DNA of 64,000 nt from Alphaproteobacteria bacterium (GCA_037200005.1 JBBCGY010000001.1:825812-889811), one strand, 5' to 3'; counted from the first letter of the stretch, positions 1 to 8,127 are shown. The notes: a model not told the origin generated them from the sequence alone. Numbers and translations are program-made.

Positions 1-7
1 CAGGGGC

Positions 8-715
8 GTGCTGATGCTCGAAGAGAGTCTCAGAGAGGTGCATAGAAGCGCCGACAATTTGGCTTTCAGCCATTATATCAGAAGCGGTCATGTGCCGCCG
101 ATCCTGCTGGAGATCGTGCAGGCCACGTCTTCTCTCGAAGTCTTCTGCAAATATCGATGCAGGCATAAATTCAAACCTAAGTTCAGCCCCGGCCAGCCGC
201 GCGTTCCTGCTGGCAGTCCCGATGGTGGGCAATGGACGGATGGGGGCGGCGGAGGTGGCGGGCCGACAGGAGGCGGCAAGCCAGAGGAAGCACCCGCGCC
301 GCCGGGCCAGGTCTACGATTGGACCAACGAGCCGAATCCTCGCCGCGTCCTGGTGCCGGATGAGCCGGGGTTGGAGCCGGTTTATCCGATAGAAGGGGCC
401 TTGGCTTTATCGTTAGGAGGGGAAGCCATCGTCACGGCGAGAGAAGCATTGCGCGCTGCCAGAATATTGCAGGCGAGGGAGACAGAAAATTCCATGTTGA
501 CAGAACATGGTGCAAAAAGATTGGCTCAACGCGGCATTGCCGATAGTCAGATTCAAGAGGCGGTACGAACAGCAAAGCTGCAAAACCAAGTGATTACAAG
601 AACAGGTAAATATGGTACCCCCGTGCTAATCCACAAAGGTTCGAATGGCGTTACGGTGATTATTGAGACGGTCGGTAGAAATGCGGGTAAAATTATCACA
701 ACATATCACCATTAA
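8..715 (+). CDS. Phage-associated toxin-like protein with C-terminal DUF4258-like domain
   Basis: The 235-residue protein has a short N-terminal part, then the motif RVPAGSPDGGQWT (about residues 65-77), which is common in alphaproteobacterial phage-linked and secreted toxin-like proteins. A Gly/Pro-rich linker follows. The C-terminal ~75 residues contain HGAKRLAQRGI and end in GKIITTYHH, the general pattern of DUF4258 or BECR-type RNase-like domains; this assignment is by pattern only. Its downstream neighbour looks like an immunity protein and begins directly after this stop, as in toxin-immunity pairs. Its 3' half is less GC-rich than the phage genes that follow. The frame is open to the left window edge, so the GTG at 8 or ATG at 14 may not be the true start and the protein may be longer. 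RNase activity is inference. Confidence 0.55.
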   Translation: MLMLEESLREVHRSADNLAFSHYIRSGHVPPILLEIVQATSSLEVFCKYRCRHKFKPKFSPGQPRVPAGSPDGGQWTDGGGGGGGPTGGGKPEEAPAPPGQVYDWTNEPNPRRVLVPDEPGLEPVYPIEGALALSLGGEAIVTAREALRAARILQARETENSMLTEHGAKRLAQRGIADSQIQEAVRTAKLQNQVITRTGKYGTPVLIHKGSNGVTVIIETVGRNAGKIITTYHH

Positions 716-997
716 GTGGGATTCGCGACTATGACCATATCACTTTCCAATGTAGAATCGGCGCTCTTCGCTGAAGACATCGAGGGGTTGCTTGCGCTTG
801 GTGCGCCAGATGACGAATATTTTCCTGAAGCAAAGGACATAACGGCGGCTTTGACCACATTGAGCAAGGATCGATTGACCGAGGCCAACGTCATTGCCGT
901 TATTTCCTTGGTATGGGCAAAATATTTTGAGCTTTCAAACGATGATATCGAAAAGCGTATCCCCGCTTTCCGGCGCATCGCGCAAAATCTTTTGTAG
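716..997 (+). CDS. Probable immunity protein for the upstream toxin
   Basis: A small acidic protein of 93 residues from the GTG at 716, or 88 from the ATG at 731. It contains LGAPDDEYFPEAKDI (about residues 27-41), reminiscent of small immunity or DUF1871-like proteins in which a DDEY/PE motif precedes a helical C-terminus. It starts immediately after the toxin-like gene on the same strand and is followed only by noncoding sequence, so the two probably form a bicistronic unit. The ATG at 731 gives a conventional start; the GTG would abut the upstream stop. Composition is AT-richer than the phage genes downstream, consistent with separate acquisition. The immunity role is inferred from size, acidity and position. 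Confidence 0.5.
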   Translation: MGFATMTISLSNVESALFAEDIEGLLALGAPDDEYFPEAKDITAALTTLSKDRLTEANVIAVISLVWAKYFELSNDDIEKRIPAFRRIAQNLL

Positions 998-1031
998 GAC
1001 GCAGAAAAATTCTACATCTGGGAAATATCCC

Positions 1032-1060
1032 TTGACTTTGCCTTCGTCTTGAGATATTGA
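1032..1060 (+). promoter_or_regulatory. Candidate sigma70-type promoter
   Basis: TTGACT at 1032-1037 and TATTGA at 1055-1060 are separated by exactly 17 bases, close to the sigma70 consensus. A Rho-independent terminator lies about 45 bases downstream with no gene between. The promoter may therefore make a short transcript of about 70 nt, or drive a leader with an attenuator ahead of the phage structural genes. Confidence 0.4.
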
Positions 1061-1104
1061 CAATCCCCAGAGGGCTTGCGCCCGAAATCTGCCGAGCCGA
1101 ATAG

Positions 1105-1140
1105 ATCCGCCGCGATGACGCATCCGGCGGATTTTTTATT
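1105..1140 (+). terminator. Rho-independent terminator before the phage structural module
   Basis: The arms ATCCGCCG (1105-1112) and CGGCGGAT (1125-1132) are perfectly complementary across a 12-base loop, and a T-run follows (1132-1137). It would end transcription from the toxin-immunity pair or from the promoter at 1032. It separates that unit from the portal gene. The rest of 998-1249 shows no convincing gene. Confidence 0.7.
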
Positions 1141-1249
1141 GGCCGATAATTTTCTGAACATAAGTTGTCTTCCCGTAAGGGAGGGATATTTCCTCTGCCT
1201 CGTCGAACCGGGGGCGGAGAGCGATTTCTCACATCCATAAGGATCACAC

Positions 1250-2503
1250 ATGGCATTACGCAATTGGCTCGGCGGGCTTGCGAAGCAACCCGCCGTGAAG
1301 TCCAGCGCGGCCGGACCCCTGATCGCCTGGAGCCAGATCGGCCGGGCGAAATGGACGCCGCGCCGCTATGACGCGCTGGCGGAGGAAGGCTTTCGCAAGA
1401 ATGTCGTCGCGTATCGCTGTATCAGCATGGTCGCCGGCGCCGCCGCGCAGATTCCATGGCTGCTATATGACGGCGAGGGGAGGGAACTGACATCGCATCC
1501 CCTGTTGCAGATTTTGGAGCAGCCCAATCCGCTGATGGACGGCGTCAGTTTCCGCGAGAATCTTTTCGCGGCATACCAGATCGCGGGCAATGTGTATATC
1601 GAGGCGGTGCGCCCCGATAGCGGCGCGCCGCGCGAATTATACCCGCTGCGTTCCGACAGGATGCGGGTGGTGCCGGGGCCGACCGGCTTTCCGCAGGGCT
1701 ATGAATATCAGGCCGGGGGCCAGACGATGCGCTGGAACGCCGATCCTCTGACCGGCGCCAGCAATATCCTGCATGTCAGGCATTATCATCCGCTCGACGA
1801 CTGGTACGGGCTCGCGCCGCTGGAAGCGGCCTTGCTCGCCATCGATCAGCATAATGCCGCCGGCGGATGGAACCAGGCGCTGCTGAACAATGGCGCGCGT
1901 CCTTCCGGCGCTTTGGTTTTCGCGCCGAAGGAAGGCCCGGCGCATTTGTCCGAGGAGCAGGTGCGGCGGCTGAAAGATCAGCTCGACGAATATTATCAGG
2001 GCGCGCGCAATGCCGGAAAGCCCATGTTGCTCGAAGGCGGCCTAGACTGGCGGCCGATGAGCCTCAGCCCCCAGGATATGGACTGGCTGAAGGGCCGCGA
2101 CGCCGCGGCGCGGGATATCGCCCTGGCTTTCGGCGTGCCGTCCCAGCTCGTAGGACTGCCGGACGCGCAGACCTACGCCAATATCAAGGAAGCGCGGCTG
2201 GCGTTCTATGAAGAGACGGTATTGCCGCTCGCGATGCGCTTCGTCGCTTCGTTCAATCACTGGATCGCGCCGATGTTCGGCGACGGTCTGGTTCTCGATC
2301 TCGATCTCGACGAAGTCAGCGCGCTGGCGCAGCGCCGCGAGGCGGTCTGGGAAAAGCTTCAGCGCGTCGATTTCCTGACCATCAACGAAAAGCGCGACGC
2401 CGCCGGATACGGCCCGCTCGCCGACGGCGACCGTCTGGTATTCAGCGCCGCGCCCCTCTCTGCGCCATCGTCTTCATCGATAACCGAACGAGGTTCCCCA
2501 TGA
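1250..2503 (+). CDS. HK97-family phage portal protein
   Basis: The 417-residue protein matches the portal family (PF04860) in length and in the early segment NVVAYRCISMVAGAAAQIPW (residues 51-70). Further matches are HPLLQILEQPNP and, in the C-terminal half, GVPSQLVGLPDAQTYANIKE. Portals form the dodecameric ring at one capsid vertex through which DNA is packaged and to which the tail attaches. An AAGGA-type ribosome site lies about 7 bases before the ATG. It opens the + strand structural module, and its stop overlaps the start of the prohead protease gene (ATGA). The terminase normally found upstream is not in the window; the space is filled by the toxin-immunity pair. Confidence 0.93.
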   Translation: MALRNWLGGLAKQPAVKSSAAGPLIAWSQIGRAKWTPRRYDALAEEGFRKNVVAYRCISMVAGAAAQIPWLLYDGEGRELTSHPLLQILEQPNPLMDGVSFRENLFAAYQIAGNVYIEAVRPDSGAPRELYPLRSDRMRVVPGPTGFPQGYEYQAGGQTMRWNADPLTGASNILHVRHYHPLDDWYGLAPLEAALLAIDQHNAAGGWNQALLNNGARPSGALVFAPKEGPAHLSEEQVRRLKDQLDEYYQGARNAGKPMLLEGGLDWRPMSLSPQDMDWLKGRDAAARDIALAFGVPSQLVGLPDAQTYANIKEARLAFYEETVLPLAMRFVASFNHWIAPMFGDGLVLDLDLDEVSALAQRREAVWEKLQRVDFLTINEKRDAAGYGPLADGDRLVFSAAPLSAPSSSSITERGSP

Positions 2504-3051
2504 CCGTGCGTCATTTCACCACGCCGCTTGAAATCAAGAATTACGGCGCCGACGGCCTTTTTTACGGCTATGCCAGCGTTTTCAATAAAATCGACTCTCA
2601 TGACGAAGCGGTCGCGCCCGGCGCGTTCCGCCGCACGCTCGCGAATTGGCGCGCCGAGGCGCGGATGCCCGCGATGCTGTGGATGCATGACGCGACCTTG
2701 CCGGTCGGCGTCTGGCTCGGCCTGACCGAAGACAAGGAAGGGCTTGCCGTCGAGGGGCGGCTGGCGCTCAGGACGCAGCGGGGATCGGAAGCTTACGAAC
2801 TGCTCAAGATGGGGGCGGTGACCGGGCTTTCCATCGGCTATCGCGTGGCGGCGGCGCGGGCCGATGCCAGGCGAAAATTGCGGACATTGCTCGATATCGA
2901 TCTGTTCGAAATTTCGCTGGTGACGTTTCCGGCGAACGACGCGGCTCGCGTGACGCGGGTCAAAACGCCGCTGCCCGTATCCGGCAATGCAACCCGCGCC
3001 ATCGTCGCGCCGCTCTACCGGGCGGCGGAAGCATTGAGAACCCATATCTAG
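2500..3051 (+). CDS. HK97-family prohead protease
   Basis: A serine protease of peptidase family S78 (183 residues) that matures the capsid by cleaving the N-terminal delta segment of the major capsid protein. The N-terminus has the family pattern GYASVFNKIDSHDEAVAPGAF (residues 23-43, shown in part). The likely catalytic His63 lies in WMHDATLPVG and the likely nucleophile Ser111 in VTGLSIGYRV. The start overlaps the portal stop by four bases, implying translational coupling. The capsid gene follows 15-20 bases downstream, the usual portal-protease-capsid order. Confidence 0.93.
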   Translation: MTVRHFTTPLEIKNYGADGLFYGYASVFNKIDSHDEAVAPGAFRRTLANWRAEARMPAMLWMHDATLPVGVWLGLTEDKEGLAVEGRLALRTQRGSEAYELLKMGAVTGLSIGYRVAAARADARRKLRTLLDIDLFEISLVTFPANDAARVTRVKTPLPVSGNATRAIVAPLYRAAEALRTHI

Positions 3052-3072
3052 AACCACAACAGGAGAATGAAC

Positions 3073-4305
3073 ATGATCGACTCTATGGAAGTAAGAAAAG
3101 CGTCGGAGACGCTCGGCAGCGCCTTCGAGGAATACAAGATGGTGAACGACCAGCGGCTGGCCGAACTGGAACGGCGCGGCAGCAGCGACGTTCTGCTGAC
3201 CGACAAGCTCAGCCGTCTCGACAGCGGCATGACCAAATTGCAAGACGAGGTCAGCCAGGTGAAAACGGCCATGCGGCGTCCCGCGCTCGGCGGCAGCCAG
3301 GGCAAGATCGACGACGGCGCGGACGGCGAATACAAGCAAGGCTTCATGCGCTATATCACCAAGGGCGTCGAGCAGGACATGGCGAGCCTGCAGACCAAGG
3401 ACCTCAATGTCATCAGCGATCCCGCCGGCGGTTATATGGTGCCGGCGGAGATGTCGGACCGGATCGTTAAGCGACAGTTCGATACGACGCCGATGCGCAG
3501 CCTCGCCACCGTGATGAGCGTGACCTCGGAAGCGATCGAAATGCTGCGCGATACCAACGAGCCGGACGCCGTGTGGGCGTCGGAGCTCGCGGCGCGCAGC
3601 GATACCGCCGAAGGAACGCTTGGGCGCATCCGCATCCCGGCGCATGAGCTGTACGCCCAGCCGCGCGCGACGCAGAAACTGCTCGACGACGCCGTCATCA
3701 ATGTCGAGGACTGGCTGGTCAACAAGGTGGCGGATAAATTCGCGCGCCGCGAAAGCAACGCTTTCGTCGTCGGCGACGGCGTGACGCAGCCGCGCGGCTT
3801 CGCCAGCTATGCGACGGCGGCGACCGGAGACAACAGCCGCTCATGGGGCGTTCTGGAGCATGTCATCACCGGCGCGGACGGCGCGTTTCCGGCGTCGAAC
3901 CCGGCCGATCTGCTCATCACGCTGATGCATAAATTGCGGGTGGGCTATATGCCGGGCGCGGTGTGGCTGATGCCGCGCTCGGTCGCCGAGCAAATCCGCC
4001 GCTTCAAGGAAAATAGCACCAGCGCCTATATCTGGCAGCCGGGACTGCAGGCGGGAACGCCGGCGATGCTGCTCGGCTTTCCGATCATCCTGGCCGAGGA
4101 TATGCCCGCCCCGGCGGCAAGCTCGCTGTCGGTCGCGTTCGGCAATTTCGCCGAGGGCTATACCATCGTCGACCGGATGGGCATCCGCATCCTGCGCGAT
4201 CCCTATACCGCGGCGCCTTTCGTCCGCTTCCGCTGCAACAAACGTGTCGGCGGCGACGTGACGAATTTCGAAGCGATCAAGTTCCTACGCTTCTCGGCAA
4301 CGTAA
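3073..4305 (+). CDS. HK97-family major capsid protein
   Basis: A 410-residue capsid protein (PF05065). Residues 1-70 form a charged, coiled-coil-like delta region with EEYKMVNDQRLAELERRG, expected to act as scaffold and be removed by the upstream protease. The mature domain begins near ISDPAGGYMVPAEM (residues 114-127), the region where HK97-type capsids are cut. An in-frame ATG lies at 3067, but AGGAG ends at 3065, leaving one base of spacing; the ATG at 3073 has seven, so I place the start there. Three surface or spike-like genes follow rather than the connector, an unusual gene order. Confidence 0.94.
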   Translation: MIDSMEVRKASETLGSAFEEYKMVNDQRLAELERRGSSDVLLTDKLSRLDSGMTKLQDEVSQVKTAMRRPALGGSQGKIDDGADGEYKQGFMRYITKGVEQDMASLQTKDLNVISDPAGGYMVPAEMSDRIVKRQFDTTPMRSLATVMSVTSEAIEMLRDTNEPDAVWASELAARSDTAEGTLGRIRIPAHELYAQPRATQKLLDDAVINVEDWLVNKVADKFARRESNAFVVGDGVTQPRGFASYATAATGDNSRSWGVLEHVITGADGAFPASNPADLLITLMHKLRVGYMPGAVWLMPRSVAEQIRRFKENSTSAYIWQPGLQAGTPAMLLGFPIILAEDMPAPAASSLSVAFGNFAEGYTIVDRMGIRILRDPYTAAPFVRFRCNKRVGGDVTNFEAIKFLRFSAT

Positions 4306-4315
4306 CACTGAACAT

Positions 4316-4355
4316 TGTCATTCCGGCCTCACGCTTCGCGTGCTCCGGAATGACA
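4316..4355. repeat. Palindromic intergenic repeat
   Basis: The 11-base arms TGTCATTCCGG (4316-4326) and CCGGAATGACA (4345-4355) are perfect complements. They enclose a second small hairpin, CACGC-TTC-GCGTG. Related TCATTC / GAATGA palindromes occur at 40518-40570 and 48101-48223, so this is one copy of a dispersed repeat. Its place between capsid and the next phage gene could give partial transcription attenuation. Confidence 0.7.
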
Positions 4356-4396
4356 AGCTTCCCGCAACGGATTTATTTCCAACAAGGAGACCATCC

Positions 4397-4795
4397 ATGA
4401 CCACACGCGATCTTAACGATAACGTCGACGCGGCGCAGAGTCTCGTGCCTGCCGCGCGCACCAACGGCACCCTCAACGGCGCGACGGTCGATTTGCGCGG
4501 CTATGACAGCGCCATGATCGTCGTCAGCTTCGGCGCCTATACCGATGGCGCTCACACGCCTTCGGTGCAGTATTCCGACGACGGCACGAACTTCACCAAT
4601 GCGGCCGCCGCCGATTTGAACGGCAGCTTCACGGCGGTCAGCAGCGGCGCGGGCGCGAATACCATGCAGAGGGCTGGATTCATCGGCGGGCGCCGTTACG
4701 TCCGGGCCGTGATGACGGTCAGCGGCGCGACCAGCGGCGCTCTGAGCGAAGCGCTGGTCCTGCGCGGCAAAGCGCATCGCTCGCCACTCGCATAA
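4397..4795 (+). CDS. Phage structural protein, probable capsid decoration protein
   Basis: No named family recognised. The 132 residues from the ATG at 4397 (preceded by AAGGAG) are rich in Ser, Gly, Ala and Thr and predicted mostly beta. The segment GGRRYVRAVMTVSG near the C-terminus has the look of a beta-sandwich strand pair. It follows the capsid gene directly, and the next gene has the same size and character, so both may be head decoration or stabilising proteins. An earlier in-frame start at 4340 lies within the palindromic repeat and is unlikely. Confidence 0.6.
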   Translation: MTTRDLNDNVDAAQSLVPAARTNGTLNGATVDLRGYDSAMIVVSFGAYTDGAHTPSVQYSDDGTNFTNAAAADLNGSFTAVSSGAGANTMQRAGFIGGRRYVRAVMTVSGATSGALSEALVLRGKAHRSPLA

Positions 4796-4808
4796 ACAGG
4801 AGGAACGC

Positions 4809-5207
4809 ATGAGCCGTCACGGTAACTACGCAACAGCGACCATAAGCAGCGGCGCGTCGATCACGGGCGCGCTGAATCTCGACGCGATCTCCGGCGTCGC
4901 GGAGGCGGGCCAGGCCGTCTCGCAAAAACTCGGCATGAGGCTCGGCGGGATCGTCATGCCCGCCGCATGGACCGCCGCCGGCCTCACTTTCCAGGTGAGC
5001 GCGGACGGGACGAGTTTTTTCGACTTGCGCGACAAGAACGACAATGAAGTGACCATGACGGTTTCGGCGGGCAAAGCCTATCTGCTCGACCTGGCCGATT
5101 GGGTGACGGTTCCGTGGATCAAGATACGCTCCGGCGCGTCGGCATCCGCCGTCAATCAGGGTGCCGACCGCACGCTGACGCTTTTGCTGCGGGCAACGGG
5201 AGTATGA
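4809..5207 (+). CDS. Phage structural protein, probable decoration or head-stabilising protein
   Basis: A 132-residue protein of unknown family beginning MSRHGNYATATISSGASITG, with AGGAGG about 6 bases upstream. It is Gly/Ala/Ser-rich with alternating hydrophobic residues (for example LTFQVSADGTSFFDLRDKND), suggesting a beta-sandwich. Length and style match its upstream neighbour, possibly an old duplication. It stands between the capsid and the lectin-like spike genes, so a role on the head surface is inferred from order only. Confidence 0.6.
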   Translation: MSRHGNYATATISSGASITGALNLDAISGVAEAGQAVSQKLGMRLGGIVMPAAWTAAGLTFQVSADGTSFFDLRDKNDNEVTMTVSAGKAYLLDLADWVTVPWIKIRSGASASAVNQGADRTLTLLLRATGV

Positions 5208-5211
5208 CGAT

Positions 5212-6462
5212 ATGAGCGTGCCCGTGATCTTAAGGCGGCGGCTGCGTCCGGCCTATCAGGCCGTGCTGTTGCAGGGATTGCCTCCGGCATTTTCCTTCAC
5301 CCGCGCCAGCGCGGCGAATTATTTCAACGCGTCGGGCGCGCTGCAAAGCGCATCGAGCAATGCGCCGCGCTTCGATTACGATCCGGTATCGGGCGCGGCG
5401 CGCGGCTTGCTGATGGAGGGGCAATCGACCAATGTCATTCGCAACAGTGCGCTGGCGGGCGCGTCGGTGGGCGCGCCGGGATCCATGCCGACGAACATGG
5501 CGAAATCGGCGCCGGCCGGCGTGACGCATTCCGTCGCCGGAACGGGAACCGAATACGGCATGCCCTATATCGACGTGCGGTTTCAGGGCGCGCCGGGCGC
5601 CACCGGCCAATGTTACCTGTCTTTTGAATTCGCCTCCAGCATAGCGGCCGCCCAAAATGATATATGGACGCTCAGCGCGTATGTGCGTCTGGCCGGGGGC
5701 ACGCTGGCGAACATATCATCTCTGTCCGTAAGCATGAACGAATTTAATTCATCGTTGGCTTATGTGACCGGCGGATCGAACGCCTGCGCGCCGACGTCGA
5801 CGTTGAAGCGCTATGCCCTGACGAGGACTCTCTCGAACGTGTCGACGGCTTTCCTGCAGCCTTTGATTAATTTCACCGTTACCAGCGGCCAGGCGATCGA
5901 CGTTACGTTCCGCTTCTATCAGCCGCAGCTGGAGAAATCCGCGCTGATGACGAGCGCCATCGTGACGGCCGGCTCGGCGGCGACGCGGGCGGCGGATATT
6001 TGCACGATGCCGGTATCGGCGCTCGGATACAATGGTGCGTCGGGAGCGATTATTCTTAAAGGATCGATGCAATATGCCGGAACGTCAGGAACGCCGTGGC
6101 TTTTGTCGATGGATGACGGCACCTCCGGCAATCGTTTCGGACTGCATGCGGCGATGGGAAGTCCGCCGCGCATGTACGGAATGCTGAAATCGGGAGGATC
6201 GACGGTGTTCGATACGTCGTTTGGATCGATCAGCGCCGAAGCCGCGGAAACCGATGTCAAATGGGGCATGGGTTTCGCGCCCGGCTCGTTCCTGTCGTCG
6301 CGCAACGGCCAGTCGGGCGCGAGCGGCGCGAGTTTCGCAAGCCCGGCGGTGACGACGCTGAATCTGGGCGGCGGCGACGCGGCCTGGAACGGCTGGATCA
6401 AGCAATTCGATTTCTACAACATTCCTCTGACGCAAGCGCAACTCAACGCGAGAACGATTTAA
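5212..6462 (+). CDS. Phage head-spike or fibre-like protein with C-terminal lectin-like domain
   Basis: In this 416-residue protein the N-terminal third carries FTRASAANYFNASGALQSAS and GLLMEGQSTNVIRNS (residues ~24-82), a signature of phage head-spike or tail-fibre proteins. The C-terminal ~150 residues end in WNGWIKQFDFYNIPLTQAQL, the typical closing strand of a concanavalin A / LamG-like fold. Such proteins bind cell-surface glycans. The gene lies among head genes rather than after the tail-tip gene, so a head spike, analogous in role to GTA head spikes, is more likely than a tail fibre. It begins five bases after the previous stop. Confidence 0.68.
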   Translation: MSVPVILRRRLRPAYQAVLLQGLPPAFSFTRASAANYFNASGALQSASSNAPRFDYDPVSGAARGLLMEGQSTNVIRNSALAGASVGAPGSMPTNMAKSAPAGVTHSVAGTGTEYGMPYIDVRFQGAPGATGQCYLSFEFASSIAAAQNDIWTLSAYVRLAGGTLANISSLSVSMNEFNSSLAYVTGGSNACAPTSTLKRYALTRTLSNVSTAFLQPLINFTVTSGQAIDVTFRFYQPQLEKSALMTSAIVTAGSAATRAADICTMPVSALGYNGASGAIILKGSMQYAGTSGTPWLLSMDDGTSGNRFGLHAAMGSPPRMYGMLKSGGSTVFDTSFGSISAEAAETDVKWGMGFAPGSFLSSRNGQSGASGASFASPAVTTLNLGGGDAAWNGWIKQFDFYNIPLTQAQLNARTI

Positions 6463-6474
6463 CACGAGGTGCCT

Positions 6475-6744
6475 ATGAGCTATATCGATCATTATTGGAG
6501 CGGCGCGGATAGAGCCGCTTTGGAAGAGAGCATTGCCGCATGCGGAACGGAATGCTCCGTTCTCGGCGTCCGCGAAGGCGGTGTCGCCGAACTGGATGAG
6601 GAAGGTTCTCCGACCGGCGCGGTTTATGGAGACGCGGGCATCTTCTACGCCGCGATCCGAAGTCCTTGCGCATTGCCGTTGCCGCAGGAATGCCAGCCTG
6701 CCGATGCTTACATGTGCGTGAAGCTGTTCGGCGTTTGGGAATAA
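6475..6744 (+). CDS. Small phage protein of unknown function
   Basis: An 89-residue acidic protein starting MSYIDHYWSGADRAALEES. The ATG at 6475 has a GAGGT ribosome site; a GTG at 6469 is inside that site and is rejected. It includes Cys residues at CGTECSVLG and PLPQECQPADAYMCVK. No family is recognised. The position between the spike-like gene and the connector suggests it belongs to the head-surface block, perhaps as an accessory or chaperone to the spike. Confidence 0.6.
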   Translation: MSYIDHYWSGADRAALEESIAACGTECSVLGVREGGVAELDEEGSPTGAVYGDAGIFYAAIRSPCALPLPQECQPADAYMCVKLFGVWE

Positions 6745-6758
6745 CACAAGGATATATC

Positions 6759-7349
6759 ATGCAATCGCTTGAACTGGCGGCCGCTCCAGCCGCCGAACCC
6801 GTCACCCTGGCCGAAATCAAGAGCCATGCGCGGATTGAAACCTCTGCCGATGACGCTTTGCTGACGAATTTCATCGCGGCGGCGCGGCAATGGACCGAGC
6901 AATTCACCGGAAGGGCGATGATGACGCAGAGCTGGCGGTTATGGCTCGATGCGTGGCCGATGCGGGAGGATCGTTGCATTCAATGGGTCGAATTGCCGCG
7001 CGCGCCGCTTCAGGCGGTGAGCGAAGTGCGGCTATACAAGCGGGACGGCAGTTTCGACACCTGGTCCGGCGCGAATTACCAGGTCGATGCCGCCGCGCAG
7101 CCGGGACGGCTCGCGCTGCCCTATGATCAGGCATGGCCCGGCACGTCCCGCGCAGTGCAAGCGATCCGGATCGATTTCACGGCGGGCTATGCGAGCGCCG
7201 CGCTGGTGCCGGAGCCGATCAAGGCGGCCATACGCCAGCTCGCGGCTCATTGGTATGAGCATCGCGGCGCGGGCGGCGCGACGCTGCATGAGATTCCCTA
7301 TGGCGTGCAGGCGCTGCTGGCTCCCTATGTCGTGCGGTCGCTGTCATGA
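6759..7349 (+). CDS. Phage gp6-like head-tail connector
   Basis: A 196-residue protein with the family opening EPVTLAEIKSHARIETSADD followed by AARQWTEQFTGRAMM. This matches the gp6-like head-tail connector group (PF05135 / phiE125 gp8 type), which forms the adaptor ring under the portal. The start at 6759 follows AAGGA and is preferred over an upstream ATG at 6666 that would overlap the previous gene by 79 bases. Its end overlaps the tail-tube gene by four bases. The head-closure and tail-terminator genes that normally follow in GTA-like modules are not seen. Confidence 0.85.
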   Translation: MQSLELAAAPAAEPVTLAEIKSHARIETSADDALLTNFIAAARQWTEQFTGRAMMTQSWRLWLDAWPMREDRCIQWVELPRAPLQAVSEVRLYKRDGSFDTWSGANYQVDAAAQPGRLALPYDQAWPGTSRAVQAIRIDFTAGYASAALVPEPIKAAIRQLAAHWYEHRGAGGATLHEIPYGVQALLAPYVVRSLS

Positions 7350-7759
7350 CGGCGGCGAGACCGGGGAGGAATTTACTGCTGCGGGACGGCACGGCTGCGG
7401 ATGCGCCGGTCATCGCGGCGATGCGGCAGACCACGCTGAGCGTCATCGCCGCGCCGGTGGATGTGACCGACCGCGACAGCGCGGGCGGCTGGCGAGAATT
7501 GCTTCCCGGCGCGGGTCCGGCGCGGGTGCGGATCGAGGCCGAAGGGCGGCTGGAGGGGGCCGTGCAAGGTTCGACGCTGATGGCGCGCGCCATAGGCCGC
7601 ACCGCGGACGCCTATCGCGTCGAATATGATAACGGCGATTATTTGCACGGGTTGTTTCAGATCGCCCGCCTGGAGGCGCAAGGCGGCGCCGAAGGCGAGC
7701 AGAGTTACAGCCTGGTTCTGGAATCCGCCGCGGCGCTGACCCATGGGACGGCCGGATAG
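7346..7759 (+). CDS. Phage major tail tube protein, TP901-1 family
   Basis: The 137-residue protein shows GRNLLLRDG, then VDVTDRDSAGGWRELLPGAG (about residues 40-59) and a C-terminal LVLESAAALTHG. This is the pattern of the TP901-1-type tail tube protein, gp9 in gene transfer agents. Monomers stack in hexamer rings to form the tail tube. The start overlaps the connector stop by four bases, implying coupled translation. At 137 residues it is of normal size. Confidence 0.85.
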   Translation: MTAARPGRNLLLRDGTAADAPVIAAMRQTTLSVIAAPVDVTDRDSAGGWRELLPGAGPARVRIEAEGRLEGAVQGSTLMARAIGRTADAYRVEYDNGDYLHGLFQIARLEAQGGAEGEQSYSLVLESAAALTHGTAG

Positions 7760-7770
7760 AAGGATAAATC

Positions 7771-8118
7771 ATGCCAAGCGTTCGATTTTACAAGCCGCCG
7801 CGCCGCAGAGCGCCGCGCGCGCGGATGATGCGTCAGCCGCGCGAGAACGATTCCTGGTCGCAGGTCGACCGCGCATTATTTCCTGCCGCCGATATGCAGA
7901 GCATCGTCGATCAGCTTGAGCAGAGATTGACGCGCACGTTGCTTGCGAAACTCGCGGTGCAGCCTCTGCAGCAATTCGGCGCGGCGCTGGGCGGCGAAAC
8001 GGCTGGCGCGCTCTCCGGACTGTTCGATTCAGGCGGCGCTTACGACTTTCAGCCCAGCCGATCGCAAGTGGCGTCCCTGTTCGGCGATTGGATCGGCCAG
8101 GCGGAAGACCTTTTTTAG
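7771..8118 (+). CDS. Small tail protein, possible miniature tape measure
   Basis: A 115-residue protein, very basic at the N-terminus (KPPRRRAPRARMMRQPR) with a helical C-terminal half containing LAVQPLQQFGAALGGETAGALSGLF. It lies where GTA clusters carry the tape-measure gene, between the tail tube and the distal tail protein. The Gly/Ala/Phe-rich C-terminus is faintly like the end of GTA gp11. If it is the tape measure, the tail would be very short. No other tape-measure candidate exists in the module. The assignment rests on position; it may be a vestige. Confidence 0.5.
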   Translation: MPSVRFYKPPRRRAPRARMMRQPRENDSWSQVDRALFPAADMQSIVDQLEQRLTRTLLAKLAVQPLQQFGAALGGETAGALSGLFDSGGAYDFQPSRSQVASLFGDWIGQAEDLF

Positions 8119-8127
8119 GATGAAAAT

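Noticed and set aside
2359..3645. 428-codon open frame antisense to the portal-capsid genes
   Set aside because: Same shadow character; the sense genes form a coherent phage order.
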